Assembly (NCBI RefSeq): GCF_900167105.1
Contig: NZ_FUXE01000007.1
Span: 32,853 to 96,852, forward strand
DNA length: 64,000 nt
DNA from: Porphyromonas circumdentaria
Lineage (GTDB): Bacteria > Bacteroidota > Bacteroidia > Bacteroidales > Porphyromonadaceae
Direction: 5' to 3'
Shown: piece by piece, positions 44,855 through 53,712 of the stretch
Position numbering within the stretch: position 1 is the stretch's first letter
Layout: each line of letters opens with the position of its first letter
Translations under genes and position numbers: made by a program
The notes under the pieces: generated by a model
Database searches by the model: none
Told to the model about the DNA's origin: nothing
What the model saw: the letters and a program-made list of their open reading frames with translations, nothing else

Positions 44855-45661
44855 TCAAGCCAAACGCAATATACGTATTGCCCCTCTTAGTACCAACAGA
44901 AAGACAAAGCTACCGACGATCAAATCGGGGTAACGAGAATTCGTCAGAGCTACAATAATCGCAGAGGCGATTACGCCTATATTGACAATCACATCGTTGG
45001 AGGTAAAAATGCGAGAGGCCTCCATATGCGCCTCCTTACTCTGCGCACGATTAAGCAGCAAAAGAGAGGCTGCATTACCCGCCAGAGCAATAACCGAGGC
45101 GACAATCATAACTAAAAAATTAGGGGTAACTTCGGGAGAGAAAAAGCGTTCGACCACTTCAATAATTCCCCACCCTGCAAGTGCCAACTGCAAAATTCCC
45201 GCCCAAAGAGCAACACTCTTTTTGCTCTTCACAGAGCGACCTATGGCTAAAAGTGCCAGTCCATAAACAAAAGCATCTGCCAGCATATCAAGGCTATCGG
45301 CTACAAGTCCCATAGATCGAGCCCAAATACCCCATACCCCCTCAACAATAAAACATAAGAAATTGATACCCAAGACCCACCACAACAGCTCTTTCTCGCG
45401 CTGTGTGGAGAGGTGTTCCTGAGCGGGGAGTACCCCAACTCCCTCAAATGGCAAAGAGCTCTCTAAGCGACTGCCCAAATTGAGTGAAGCCAGAGCCCTA
45501 TCAATAGGTTCGACGGTCTCTCGGTGGATTATTTCCAATCGGTGCTCCGCAAGGTCAAAAGTCAATCGCTCTATATAAGATTGCTCTTGGAGTTTCATTC
45601 TAATCATCCGCTCCTCGCAGGGGCAATCCATTTTAGGTATCGTAAAAATGCTCTTTATCAT
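44855..45661 (-). CDS. Cation diffusion facilitator-like transporter with N-terminal HMA-like domain
   Basis: 268 residues. An N-terminal ferredoxin-like domain (1-70) with MDCPCEERM carries two Cys in a C-x-C spacing instead of the usual CxxC. Six membrane segments of the CDF fold follow (about 90-265). The TM2 metal site reads DSLDMLAD (D-x3-D), and TM5 reads NDVIVN where H/D-x3-D is usual. The C-terminal cytoplasmic CDF domain is missing; the protein ends right after TM6. A metal or cation exporter or importer, ion unknown. Confidence 0.82.
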   Translation of the reverse strand: MIKSIFTIPKMDCPCEERMIRMKLQEQSYIERLTFDLAEHRLEIIHRETVEPIDRALASLNLGSRLESSLPFEGVGVLPAQEHLSTQREKELLWWVLGINFLCFIVEGVWGIWARSMGLVADSLDMLADAFVYGLALLAIGRSVKSKKSVALWAGILQLALAGWGIIEVVERFFSPEVTPNFLVMIVASVIALAGNAASLLLLNRAQSKEAHMEASRIFTSNDVIVNIGVIASAIIVALTNSRYPDLIVGSFVFLLVLRGAIRILRLA

Positions 45662-45748
45662 ATCGTGGTTATAACTGCTGCCTCTTCTGTAAGTCCTATG
45701 GCAGAAAGAACTCTATAACATTAAAGTGGCATCGGCGACAAATGAAAT

Positions 45749-46327
45749 TTATTTTAATCCCTTTACTTTATGGGGATTGGCACGAGCAAAGTCTGCCCAA
45801 TTACGTACCACATTTGTCGTCGCTGCCAAAGGGTTACTGGTTTGGTAAAAATGGCAAAGAGCCACGGCTAAACCATCGGTAGCATCGAGCAAATAGGGCA
45901 TATCTTCTTTACGAATGTGCAAAATCTTCTGTAACATATCGGCAACTTGCTCTTTCGACGCCCCCCCATTGCCCGTGATGGACTGTTTTATGCGCATAGG
46001 AGCATACTCGGTAATGGGCAATCCTCGCTGTAATCCCGCAATCATGGCCGCCCCCTGTGCCCGCCCCAATTTGAGCATAGTCTGTACATTTTTACCATAA
46101 AAGGGAGCTTCAAGAGCCATTTCATCGGGGAGAAACTCCTCGATTAAGCCCGTTATACGCTCAAAAATGCGGTTCAAACGGAGGTAATGGTCTTGATATT
46201 TATTCAGTTCGATAGCACCCATAGCGATCAAGGAGGGCTTCTTCTGCTCTATGCGCAGTAAGCCATACCCCATAACCGTAGTACCAGGATCAACCCCTAA
46301 TATAATCCGCTCTTTTGTGTACTCCAT
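45749..46327 (-). CDS. ruvC: Holliday junction resolvase RuvC
   Basis: 192 residues from the ATG at 46327 (the longer frame to 46372 adds residues not usual for RuvC). Catalytic acidic residues: Asp in [14 protein letters not shown], Glu in [11 protein letters not shown], and the C-terminal [12 protein letters not shown] pair. Resolves Holliday junctions with RuvAB. Confidence 0.95.
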   Translation of the reverse strand: MEYTKERIILGVDPGTTVMGYGLLRIEQKKPSLIAMGAIELNKYQDHYLRLNRIFERITGLIEEFLPDEMALEAPFYGKNVQTMLKLGRAQGAAMIAGLQRGLPITEYAPMRIKQSITGNGGASKEQVADMLQKILHIRKEDMPYLLDATDGLAVALCHFYQTSNPLAATTNVVRNWADFARANPHKVKGLK

Positions 46328-46450
46328 TGCATTGCCCCTTTTCAGCGGTGTAGCAATAACAGACATCGACAAAAAGGATCTCTACTACACTCTCTTCATA
46401 CGAAATAGCGAGACAAATGGATACTGTCCTAAAAAAGTGTGTAAGCCCCG

Positions 46451-46639
46451 TTAGCTCTTAGGCTTTGCTTTTCTCCAAACAAAGAATAGAATGCTAATAG
46501 CCATTAGCACAAGGGCAATTAATACTGCTGTTTTAAGAATAACGCTCGAAATCCAAATCATTCCCTTGGCAATAAGGAAGATGACCACAAGGATTAAAAT
46601 TACTACAAGAGTTGAAAAGACTTTACCCAAAAATTTCAT
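46451..46639 (-). CDS. Small two-helix membrane protein
   Basis: 62 residues with two hydrophobic segments (about 6-26 and 33-54) and a basic end (FVWRKAKPKS). No family recognised. The composition and clean start support a real small inner membrane protein, but there is no operon partner; ruvC lies 124 bp downstream. The complementary frame is a shadow. Confidence 0.5.
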   Translation of the reverse strand: MKFLGKVFSTLVVILILVVIFLIAKGMIWISSVILKTAVLIALVLMAISILFFVWRKAKPKS

Positions 46640-46830
46640 ACGATCTACTTTATACTTAGTGTTTTATCAAGGCTAACGCCTACTCTCTCTTTGTATAAGG
46701 AGGGATAATCCCTCCACTTACAGAGATGATGAGTGTACAACCTCTACACACAAAGGTAGTGGAATCGTCGCTATAAACCTAATGAAATTTGGGCTATCCT
46801 ATAATTAGTGTAAGCAGGGGTTATAAGAGA

Positions 46831-46936
46831 AGTTTATACGGAGATAAAAGTTTGCACAAGTCATAAGTAAAGTTTACACAGGAGGTTTTGAAAGTTTGCA
46901 TAGGAGAGAACTCAAGTTTACACAGGAGGAAATGGG
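46831..46936. repeat. 22-bp tandem repeat array E
   Basis: Units start at 46831 (18 bp), 46849, 46871, 46893 and 46915; the last four are exactly 22 bp and begin AGTTTRCAYA. Orientation is opposite to array D, with which it shares a 39-bp exact match (46883-46921). Confidence 0.9.
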
Positions 46937-47005
46937 TGTCGGTTCTACTCTCTTTCTCTCATTCCACTTCAAAGCCTTGTATTTACGCCTTTTGAGGTAG
47001 TCAAA

Positions 47006-47042
47006 AGGGGCTATGTCAAAATCTAACATTGACACAGCCCCT
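47006..47042. terminator. Hairpin downstream of the LRR gene
   Basis: Arms AGGGGCTATGTCAA and TTGACACAGCCCCT (one mismatch). The minus-strand form shares a 15-base identical start with the hairpin at 62853 behind another LRR gene. Could also be a short mobile remnant. Confidence 0.45.
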
Positions 47043-47242
47043 CTATAATTGAGTGTTATAATCGCACATTGCGAAGCATCTCTACCTGCAGTAAGGCTTT
47101 ACTCGTTCTCTGTAGGAGACCTTTGCATAATACCTCATCTACTGCATCCCTTTCGAGACAAGAGCTTGGTCATATCACGGGTATACTTCCATTGCTCTTG
47201 CCCTCGGTGCTTTGCCTCTAAAAGAGACTCCGTAAAGTCTCC

Positions 47243-47285
47243 TTTTGAAAAGATAATCCTTCTCTCCAAAGAGCTCTTTTCAAAA
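47243..47285 (-). terminator. Hairpin 3' of the large LRR gene
   Basis: Arms TTTTGAAAAG and CTTTTCAAAA, about 110 bp beyond the LRR gene stop on the minus strand. Confidence 0.45.
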
Positions 47286-47395
47286 CTCTTTGTAGGGAGA
47301 CTTCTGCCATCTGCTCGGTAGAATTGGGGAGGGAGATTCCCCTCTTTATCCCCTTATCTATTTCACAATGATCAGTTCTACATCTATGAGTTACC

Positions 47396-49909
47396 TCACT
47401 GTTTGACAACTTTTTGTACAGCCCCCTCTACTTGTACCAAATAGGCACCATCGGGATATTGACGCATATCTATGCACATTTGGGGAGCGTTTACTCTTGT
47501 TTGGTAGAGTATGGTGCCGTCCAGAGCGTAGATAATAATGCGTTCATTCATCGTAGCTCCTTCTATGAATAGTTGATCCGTAGTAGGATTAGGATAGCAG
47601 TTTATGCGTAGGGACTCGACAGACTTGTTGGCAACATCTGTTCCTTTGAATGGAACACCCTGTGCCCCATTACTACCTCCGTCATAGTCTCTAACTTCCC
47701 AATTCTTAGTATTAGCAGTTGTTACCAAAGCAGAGGGAAATATATTGCCCTCTTTAGGTTCGGCTTTGGTATTTACCGCGAGAAGCATCCCTTTTTCTCT
47801 CTCGGAGGGAATGGTGGGAAGTCCCGCTATGAAAGCTGCCATTTTATCTGCATTGATTTTATTACTAAAGAAATCGACATAGCTGAGGTTAGGGCAGTCG
47901 GCAACGACGATTTCGTTCAACTCGTTTTTGAATAGAGAAATAGACTCCAAGCTGGGGCAGTTCTCTACTTTTAGGGTAGTGAGTTTGTTGTTTGATAAAA
48001 GGATACGCTTCAGTACAGGGCTGGGAGAGATTTCTGCCTCTTTGATCTCGTTATCAAAAGCTTGTAGTGTAACGAGCTTCGGATTTTGTACTTTGATGTA
48101 CTCGATTTTGTTGCCATAACAAGCAAAAAATGTAATATCTCCACGGATAACAAGCTCTTGAGCTGTTAGTGTGTAATCTCTTACTCCTACACCTGGCTCA
48201 TAAGTTTCCTTTATACCTTCTATAGTAGCAGGTATATCTTCTACAACTCCCAAGTCTAAGGTGATTTTTTCTCCAGGGTTTAATTTTGTGCGTAGGGTTA
48301 TGAGTCCGTCTCCGATTTCGGGTTTATAATACCCCGAATACTCTTCTTTCCGCCCGCCTTTCCAGTCATAAACAAGCCAATTTTTAGCTTTGGCTACCTC
48401 TACATCTTCTTTCCAACACTCATTATGTTCTGTGATGTTATGAGGAGGACCGCCTGGTACACTATTGATAACCACAATACCACCCTTTTGGGTTTCCTCT
48501 TTGTGGGGAAGAGAGGCTATCAACTGTTTCATATCATCCTTTTTAATGGAGTTAAAGAAGATATTTATTCTTTTCAGTTTACTGTTATTACTGAAGTTCA
48601 ATGAGGTAAATTTATTCGCAGATAGCTCTGCATTCTCCAAATTGATGTTCTGGGAAAGATCTATTTGAGTAAGTTGATTGTGGAATATATCTAAGTCCGT
48701 TAAGTTTACGTTTTGACTAAGGTCTAAGGTGGTTAGCTGATTAGAAGAGCAATTCAAATCCAGCAAAGAAGGAGCCTTAGTTACGTCAAGCGATGTGAGG
48801 TTAGAGATAGAGCAGTCCAGCAATGTTACTTTTCCCTTTATCTTGACGGTCTGCTCCGTTAGATGGTAGCTTTGCCATCCTTTTTGATAGCCTTCTTGCA
48901 GCCCCTCAAACTCTATATCCTCTCCCTGTATGTTGATAAATAGAGTCTCACCTATATTTTTACTGGTAATCAAAGAGATTTCTTCGGTTTCGTCTGCGGG
49001 CGGTGCTTCGTTGGTACCTGCGTAGGCTATTTTTTTCCCTCCGTTATAATCCTGTACTTCCCAAAACTTCTCGGTTGCAATCTCTACATCCGATACCATA
49101 CAGTGGTTGTCGGGGCGTTCAGATTTGCCATTAATAATGCGAATTGAAGCTCCCTCTTCGTAGGCTTTCTCGGGTAAAGCATTCATCAAGTCGGTCATCG
49201 CTTTTCCTCTGATGAGGTTGCCGAAGCAATTAACGTAAAGAAGGTCTTCCATGCCTTCAATCTTTAGAGTTTTCAGTTCGTTATTTTCAACGAAAAGATT
49301 TTTTATTAGTTTGTTGGAGCTAAGGTCAAGTTTTTTCAATTGGTTGTTGCTAAAAGTAACATCTACCAGCTCGGGATTGCCTGTTAGGTCTAATTCTTTC
49401 AAATTATTGTTAGAGCAGTCGATGGCCTTTAGTTTGTCGGCACCTTTTAGAAAGATGGATTCTAAATTTCCATAGCTCGAAATGATACCTGTAATCTGCT
49501 TATTGTTTCTGAAGTCTAAGCTCTTCATCTTGTTGTAGGAGCAGATAATGTCTTTCAACTCTGCTGCGTTGGAAGTATTGAGCGAGGTTATCAAGTTGTT
49601 GGAGCAATAAAACTTGGTTACCTGCCCTGTAATTACTACTTCCTGTTGGGTGAGGGTGTACTCTTTCCATTGATTTTCGAATTCTTCTTCCACTCCCTCT
49701 ATGGTAATAGGGGTGTCGGGTTCGATGTAGATACGGAGTTTGACCTTCTCTCCGACCTTTTTCTCGGTGGTAAAGGAGATGCTACTCTGTGCCAAACTCT
49801 CTGTAATACCTGCGGTAAAGCTCAAAAGAGGCAGCAAAATACCGAGTAATAGCACAAGCCCTCGATGGTAGAGGGCACACATTGGGGTAAATAGATTTCT
49901 TTTTTCCAT
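47396..49909 (-). CDS. InlJ-like leucine-rich repeat protein with T9SS sorting domain
   Basis: 837 residues: signal peptide (1-41), three similar modules (about 45-300, 310-545, 550-760) and a C-terminal sorting domain (about 765-837, NCYPNPTTDQLFIEG ... DGAYLVQVEG). Each module starts with a beta-rich head (GVEEEFENQWKEYTLTQQEVVI and relatives), continues with 21-22 residue LRRs of the bacterial N-x-L-x-x-L-D type (LKELDLTGNPELVDVTFSNNQ), and ends in a conserved cap (SxPxxN... ending NWxVxDYxGG). The design matches P. gingivalis InlJ (PG0350), a biofilm-related surface protein. Internal triplication is clear; the ligand is unknown. Confidence 0.88.
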   Translation of the reverse strand: MEKRNLFTPMCALYHRGLVLLLGILLPLLSFTAGITESLAQSSISFTTEKKVGEKVKLRIYIEPDTPITIEGVEEEFENQWKEYTLTQQEVVITGQVTKFYCSNNLITSLNTSNAAELKDIICSYNKMKSLDFRNNKQITGIISSYGNLESIFLKGADKLKAIDCSNNNLKELDLTGNPELVDVTFSNNQLKKLDLSSNKLIKNLFVENNELKTLKIEGMEDLLYVNCFGNLIRGKAMTDLMNALPEKAYEEGASIRIINGKSERPDNHCMVSDVEIATEKFWEVQDYNGGKKIAYAGTNEAPPADETEEISLITSKNIGETLFINIQGEDIEFEGLQEGYQKGWQSYHLTEQTVKIKGKVTLLDCSISNLTSLDVTKAPSLLDLNCSSNQLTTLDLSQNVNLTDLDIFHNQLTQIDLSQNINLENAELSANKFTSLNFSNNSKLKRINIFFNSIKKDDMKQLIASLPHKEETQKGGIVVINSVPGGPPHNITEHNECWKEDVEVAKAKNWLVYDWKGGRKEEYSGYYKPEIGDGLITLRTKLNPGEKITLDLGVVEDIPATIEGIKETYEPGVGVRDYTLTAQELVIRGDITFFACYGNKIEYIKVQNPKLVTLQAFDNEIKEAEISPSPVLKRILLSNNKLTTLKVENCPSLESISLFKNELNEIVVADCPNLSYVDFFSNKINADKMAAFIAGLPTIPSEREKGMLLAVNTKAEPKEGNIFPSALVTTANTKNWEVRDYDGGSNGAQGVPFKGTDVANKSVESLRINCYPNPTTDQLFIEGATMNERIIIYALDGTILYQTRVNAPQMCIDMRQYPDGAYLVQVEGAVQKVVKQ

Positions 49910-50226
49910 AAATAAATTAGATGATTGATTTATGATATAATAGTGTTATTCGTCTTCATACAGAGTATAAAAATTCTTTTAATAGACTATAACCCTCTTT
50001 GTGTAGAGGCTTTATTGGCTTATGGGCAAATGTAAACTATTTATAGATATTATCAAAATATTTGTTTCTAGACTTTGTATTGTCGCAACAACTATATTTA
50101 ATATTCCCCTTAGATCGGATTATAAAAAAAGACCTACCCACCCAATGGTAGATAAGCCTTTTTGTGAATATGCGGTAGGGAGGTTCCCTCTTGCTGTTAG
50201 GATGGAGAATTACTGCTCAAAATCTA
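49910..50226. other. Leader and spacer between LRR gene and thioredoxin-like gene
   Basis: 317 bp holding the LRR promoter and its long leader. A plus-strand frame here (50022-50276) has no support. No other element seen. Confidence 0.55.
50027..50057 (-). promoter_or_regulatory. Consensus promoter of the LRR gene
   Basis: Minus strand TTTG (50057-50054), 19 bp, TACATTTG (50034-50027). Predicted leader about 110 nt. It gives the LRR gene transcription separate from the upstream thioredoxin-like gene. Confidence 0.75.
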
Positions 50227-51942
50227 TTAACGATCTACGAAGAAAGAATGAGAAGCCCTTGCCCTACCCTCTGTAAGAACTTGTACAAAGTAACGTCCCT
50301 CTGCCCACACCGCAACATCTATCGTGTGTAGAGATGCCGATGCTGTAGCTTTGTAGCAGAGTTTACCCATTAGGTCAAAGACACGTATCTCGCTCCCCTC
50401 GGGAAGATCAATGGTGACATAGTCAGAAGTCTCTGTAGGATAAACTGCCACCTCTACCCCTGCAAGTGTCTCAAGTAGAGGCGTCTTTACCTTGACTTCT
50501 ATCTTGATATCGTCCAAAAGGAAGCCCGATCCAGGCGTTGAGGAGCTGGTAGTACCTTTGCGCTCATGCACAAAAGCAAGCGTTATTGTCTTACCCTTAA
50601 AAGACATTAAGTCAATGGTTTCTTCTTTCCATCCGTTGGCAGAGGCTACTTCGCCAGCTTTCAATTCGTGGGTAAAGTATGTAGGTTGGAAAGATTGGGT
50701 CGCTGCCAGAAGTTTGTATTTATCGGGTGCAGAGGTGAAGTACTTACCTGTTGCAAAAGAAATGGATGCGCTCTCGGCATTGTCGGGGATAGTAATGGGT
50801 GGAGAAACGAGCCAGTTTTTGGCCTCTACATTTTCACCCTTGAGATTGAAACCTCCGTTGCTGGAAAGACTACCACTGGTCGGGAAAAAGCTCCATGATA
50901 CCAGACAGAGGCGAGAGTTATAACCTCCCTCGTAGCTCTCGGGCAGCTCTAAAGAGAGACGGTCGAAGTCTGTTTTGATATTAGTCCAGTTCTTTTGGTC
51001 TTTATCTTCTTCCCAGGTACGCCAACCCATAGGGAATAAACCATCCTCGGCATCCACTAATATCGGGTAGGTGATCTTGTTGGCATCGAGTACAGTATAG
51101 TCGCGCTCTACGGTTGTAGCACCCTGTGCGTTGGTTAGGGTGAGTTTTACCTTATAAGTACCTGGAGTGCTCCACGTAACGGAAGCTGTCTCTTCGCTTG
51201 AAGTACTCTTATTGGCTCCCTCAAACTCCCATTGAAACGCGGTAATGGGTGAGCCCGAGCGATAGGAGGGCGTCCATGTAATCTCTTCGCCCGTATAGGC
51301 AACGTCTATGGCATTCGCTTGTACTTCCATAGGAGGACGGGGTACTTCGGGGCATGCATTGATTAAGTCTTGCATTCTCTCCTCTGAATACAAAATGCCA
51401 GAGTCGAGGATTTCGGTGTACTCTTTCTTGGGACTAAGCATATAGATAGAAGGAACGTAGGCAACGGGTAAGCCTAACGACCTTGCCATAAACTTTTCCG
51501 AAAGAATGGCATAGCTTACATCTTCTGCCGAATTGTGCTGTTTCGCCCAGTTTCTATTGGGGTCGGTAATCTTTGCCCAAGGGGCACCCGTTACTTCTAC
51601 CCAGAGTACAACGAGTCGTTGCATTTTTGTACCATTGGGGCCGAAGAGGTTATGGTATTTTTCTAAATATCCTCCTTGGTGAATATTCCAGCAGGGTAAG
51701 CAGTAGGTGGCAGAGAGGTCGATTAAAACACACTTGCCCTCTGCCAAATAGGCCTCAATATCATGCTGCACACCTTTATAGTCAGTGGCTACAAAATTAC
51801 CTTTTAAGGGAGTCCAAGTGTAGTCTTCATATTTAGTTCCACGAGAGGAACTGGAGGGTTGCACTTGTTGTGCCCAAGCCGTACTACAAGCCGTACTAAA
51901 GGAGAAGAGGGCTGCGACTAAAAGTAGATAGATTTTTTTCAT
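50227..51942 (-). CDS. Secreted thioredoxin-fold/PKD protein with T9SS sorting domain (copy 3, CLPC)
   Basis: 571 residues with the same domain order as the genes at 11518 and 13767: signal peptide (1-25), thioredoxin-like domain, PKD-like domain (WEFEGANKSTSSEE ... STPGTYKVKLTLTN), choice-of-anchor J-type domain (NWLVSPPITIP ... GFLLDDIKIEV) and CTD (VAVYPTETSDYV ... GRYFVQVLT). The active site is TYCLPCW (Cys81, Cys84), so Gly is replaced by Leu and Trp by Tyr. The residue between the cysteines tunes redox potential in thioredoxin-fold proteins, so this member may act differently. It also carries the last CTD residues SFFVDR, unlike the other two. Confidence 0.87.
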   Translation of the reverse strand: MKKIYLLLVAALFSFSTACSTAWAQQVQPSSSSRGTKYEDYTWTPLKGNFVATDYKGVQHDIEAYLAEGKCVLIDLSATYCLPCWNIHQGGYLEKYHNLFGPNGTKMQRLVVLWVEVTGAPWAKITDPNRNWAKQHNSAEDVSYAILSEKFMARSLGLPVAYVPSIYMLSPKKEYTEILDSGILYSEERMQDLINACPEVPRPPMEVQANAIDVAYTGEEITWTPSYRSGSPITAFQWEFEGANKSTSSEETASVTWSTPGTYKVKLTLTNAQGATTVERDYTVLDANKITYPILVDAEDGLFPMGWRTWEEDKDQKNWTNIKTDFDRLSLELPESYEGGYNSRLCLVSWSFFPTSGSLSSNGGFNLKGENVEAKNWLVSPPITIPDNAESASISFATGKYFTSAPDKYKLLAATQSFQPTYFTHELKAGEVASANGWKEETIDLMSFKGKTITLAFVHERKGTTSSSTPGSGFLLDDIKIEVKVKTPLLETLAGVEVAVYPTETSDYVTIDLPEGSEIRVFDLMGKLCYKATASASLHTIDVAVWAEGRYFVQVLTEGRARASHSFFVDR

Positions 51943-51982
51943 CGTAAAATAGATACTAAAAAGATATTACGGTTCAGGAGAG

Positions 51983-51990
51983 CAAAAATA
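51983..51990 (-). promoter_or_regulatory. Candidate -7 element
   Basis: Minus-strand TATTTTTG, 41 bp before the copy 3 start. A TTG at 23 bp spacing is a weak -33. Confidence 0.45.
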
Positions 51991-52195
51991 TAAAATCCAA
52001 GCTCAATAGCGCAATATCAACAAGAAATGTAAAGCCTTTTACCCTCTCTGAGGAGGAGAAAGACAATAGGAATAGAAGCTCAGTTTAATAAGTTTTTAGT
52101 GGGAAAAGAAGTTTTTCCTTGTATTTTCCACCTCCTCCCTGCACGCTAAAGTTCATCTCCATTAATAGGGGTATGGATATTATCGGATATTATCG

Positions 52196-52203
52196 TAACT
52201 TTG
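52196..52203 (+). promoter_or_regulatory. Candidate -7 element for gcvT
   Basis: TAACTTTG 37 bp before the gcvT start, preceded by a short ATATTATCG direct repeat. Confidence 0.5.
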
Positions 52204-52239
52204 AGGCGATTTGATTAAAAAAACAAACATATAAATAAG

Positions 52240-53328
52240 ATGAAAACAACTCCATTTACCGACGTACACATTGCACTTGGCGCAAAAATGGCCGAGTTTG
52301 CAGGCTACAATATGCCAATCGAATATTCAGGAATCACCGAGGAGCACCTCAATGTAGTTAATAATGTTGGCGTTTTCGACGTTTCGCACATGGGAGAGTT
52401 TTGGGTAAAAGGTCCTAATGCTCTTGCTTTCTTGCAAAAGGTCTCCAGTAACGATGCTTCTAAGCTCGCAGTAGGTCAGGTGCAATACTGCTGCTTCCCT
52501 AATGGGAAAGGTGGTATCGTAGACGACTTCCTCCTCTATCGTTACGAAGAAGACAAATATATGATGGTGCCCAATGCGGCTAATATCGAGAAGGATTGGG
52601 AGTGGTGCAAGGCTCAAAATACTATGGGTGCAGCTTTGGAAAACGCTTCTGACCAAATCGCTCAGCTGGCAGTACAAGGCCCCAACGCTATCAAGGTAAT
52701 GCAAAAACTTACCGATATTAACCTTTCAGAGATCGAGTACTATAACTTCAAGGTAGGCTTCTTTGCAGGTTGTCCTAACGTAATCATCTCTGCAACAGGT
52801 TATACAGGAGCAGGTGGTTTCGAGCTCTATTTCTATCCCGACTACGCAAAGAAGATTTGGGATGCTCTTTTCGAAGCAGGAAAGGAGGAGGGTATCATGC
52901 CTGCAGGTCTCGGTTGCCGTGATACTCTGCGCTTAGAGATGTGCTTCTGCCTCTACGGTCATGATATTGACGATACACACTCTCCTATCGAAGCAGGTTT
53001 AGGTTGGATCACCAAATTTACCGACGATAAGAAAGAGATGATAGACCGTGCGCTTTTAGAAGAGCAAAAAGCAGGTAAGCTCACACGCAAGCTCGTTGCA
53101 TTTGAAATGATTGACAAGGGTATTCCTCGCCAGCACTACGATATTGTAAACGAGCAGGGAGAAGTAATCGGAGTGGTAACTTCTGGTTCTATGTCTCCAT
53201 GTCTCAAGAAGGGTATCGGTATGGGTTACGTAACTATGGACTATACCAAAGTAGGTACACCTATCGCTATCTCGGTACGTGGACGTAACCTCAAGGCCGA
53301 AGTGGTAAAAGGTCCTTTCCGCAAGTAA
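52240..53328 (+). CDS. gcvT: Aminomethyltransferase (glycine cleavage T-protein)
   Basis: 362 residues. Transfers the aminomethyl group from lipoyl-GcvH to tetrahydrofolate, releasing ammonia. Visible: start [36 protein letters not shown], the catalytic Asp region [11 protein letters not shown], and the folate-site motif [14 protein letters not shown]. Single gene; the other glycine cleavage genes are not in this window. Confidence 0.96.
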   Translation: MKTTPFTDVHIALGAKMAEFAGYNMPIEYSGITEEHLNVVNNVGVFDVSHMGEFWVKGPNALAFLQKVSSNDASKLAVGQVQYCCFPNGKGGIVDDFLLYRYEEDKYMMVPNAANIEKDWEWCKAQNTMGAALENASDQIAQLAVQGPNAIKVMQKLTDINLSEIEYYNFKVGFFAGCPNVIISATGYTGAGGFELYFYPDYAKKIWDALFEAGKEEGIMPAGLGCRDTLRLEMCFCLYGHDIDDTHSPIEAGLGWITKFTDDKKEMIDRALLEEQKAGKLTRKLVAFEMIDKGIPRQHYDIVNEQGEVIGVVTSGSMSPCLKKGIGMGYVTMDYTKVGTPIAISVRGRNLKAEVVKGPFRK

Positions 53329-53401
53329 TCCTTTACTCTGATGCATTTACAGGGTGTATGAGCTTCTTAGAGGGAGCTCACCACTGAAAATCTCTATAAA
53401 A

Positions 53402-53449
53402 AATCTCCCTTTCTGAAGGTCTTTCTTCGGGAAGGGAGATTGCTTTTTG
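53402..53449 (+). terminator. Hairpin terminator of gcvT
   Basis: Arms AATCTCCCTT and AAGGGAGATT followed by GCTTTTTG, 73 bp after the stop. Confidence 0.8.
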
Positions 53450-53660
53450 TCTCTTCTCTCTACACACAAGAAACGAAGACTATGGTGCAATACCGCATAC
53501 ACCGTGTCATCTCCGATATTTAGCTTGGCTCGCCTGCCTCTGTTGGCTTTCTTTACTTTTTTCTTGTACCCTTGTGATAACAATATTTTGTAGGACTTCC
53601 AAAAAGCGTTCGTTAGTATCGTTTTTTTTGAGATTACGTATCCTCTTAAGTGGGTATTTC

Positions 53661-53691
53661 TTTGTTTTCCTTCGAATTAGTCGTACTTTTG
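53661..53691 (+). promoter_or_regulatory. Bacteroidetes consensus promoter
   Basis: TTTG (53661-53664), 19 bp, TACTTTTG (53684-53691). It rules out the upstream in-frame start at 53650 for the nucleotidase gene, since the transcript begins after it. Confidence 0.8.
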
Positions 53692-53712
53692 CACGTAACA
53701 AAAAGTCTTTTT

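Larger units (their letters stand above)
46640..47395. other. Intergenic region with repeats and hairpins
   Basis: 756 bp without a convincing gene. Contains 22-bp array E (46831-46936) and inverted repeats at 47006-47042 and 47243-47285. A plus-strand frame at 47049-47321 has no recognisable features and spans a hairpin. Confidence 0.6.
53329..53712. other. Intergenic region gcvT / nucleotidase
   Basis: 384 bp with the gcvT terminator (53402) and a consensus promoter (53661). Short frames on the minus strand here lack support. Nothing else recognised. Confidence 0.55.

Noticed and set aside
47049..47321. Plus-strand frame of 90 codons in the repeat-rich intergenic region
   Set aside because: No family, no start context, and it spans an inverted repeat.
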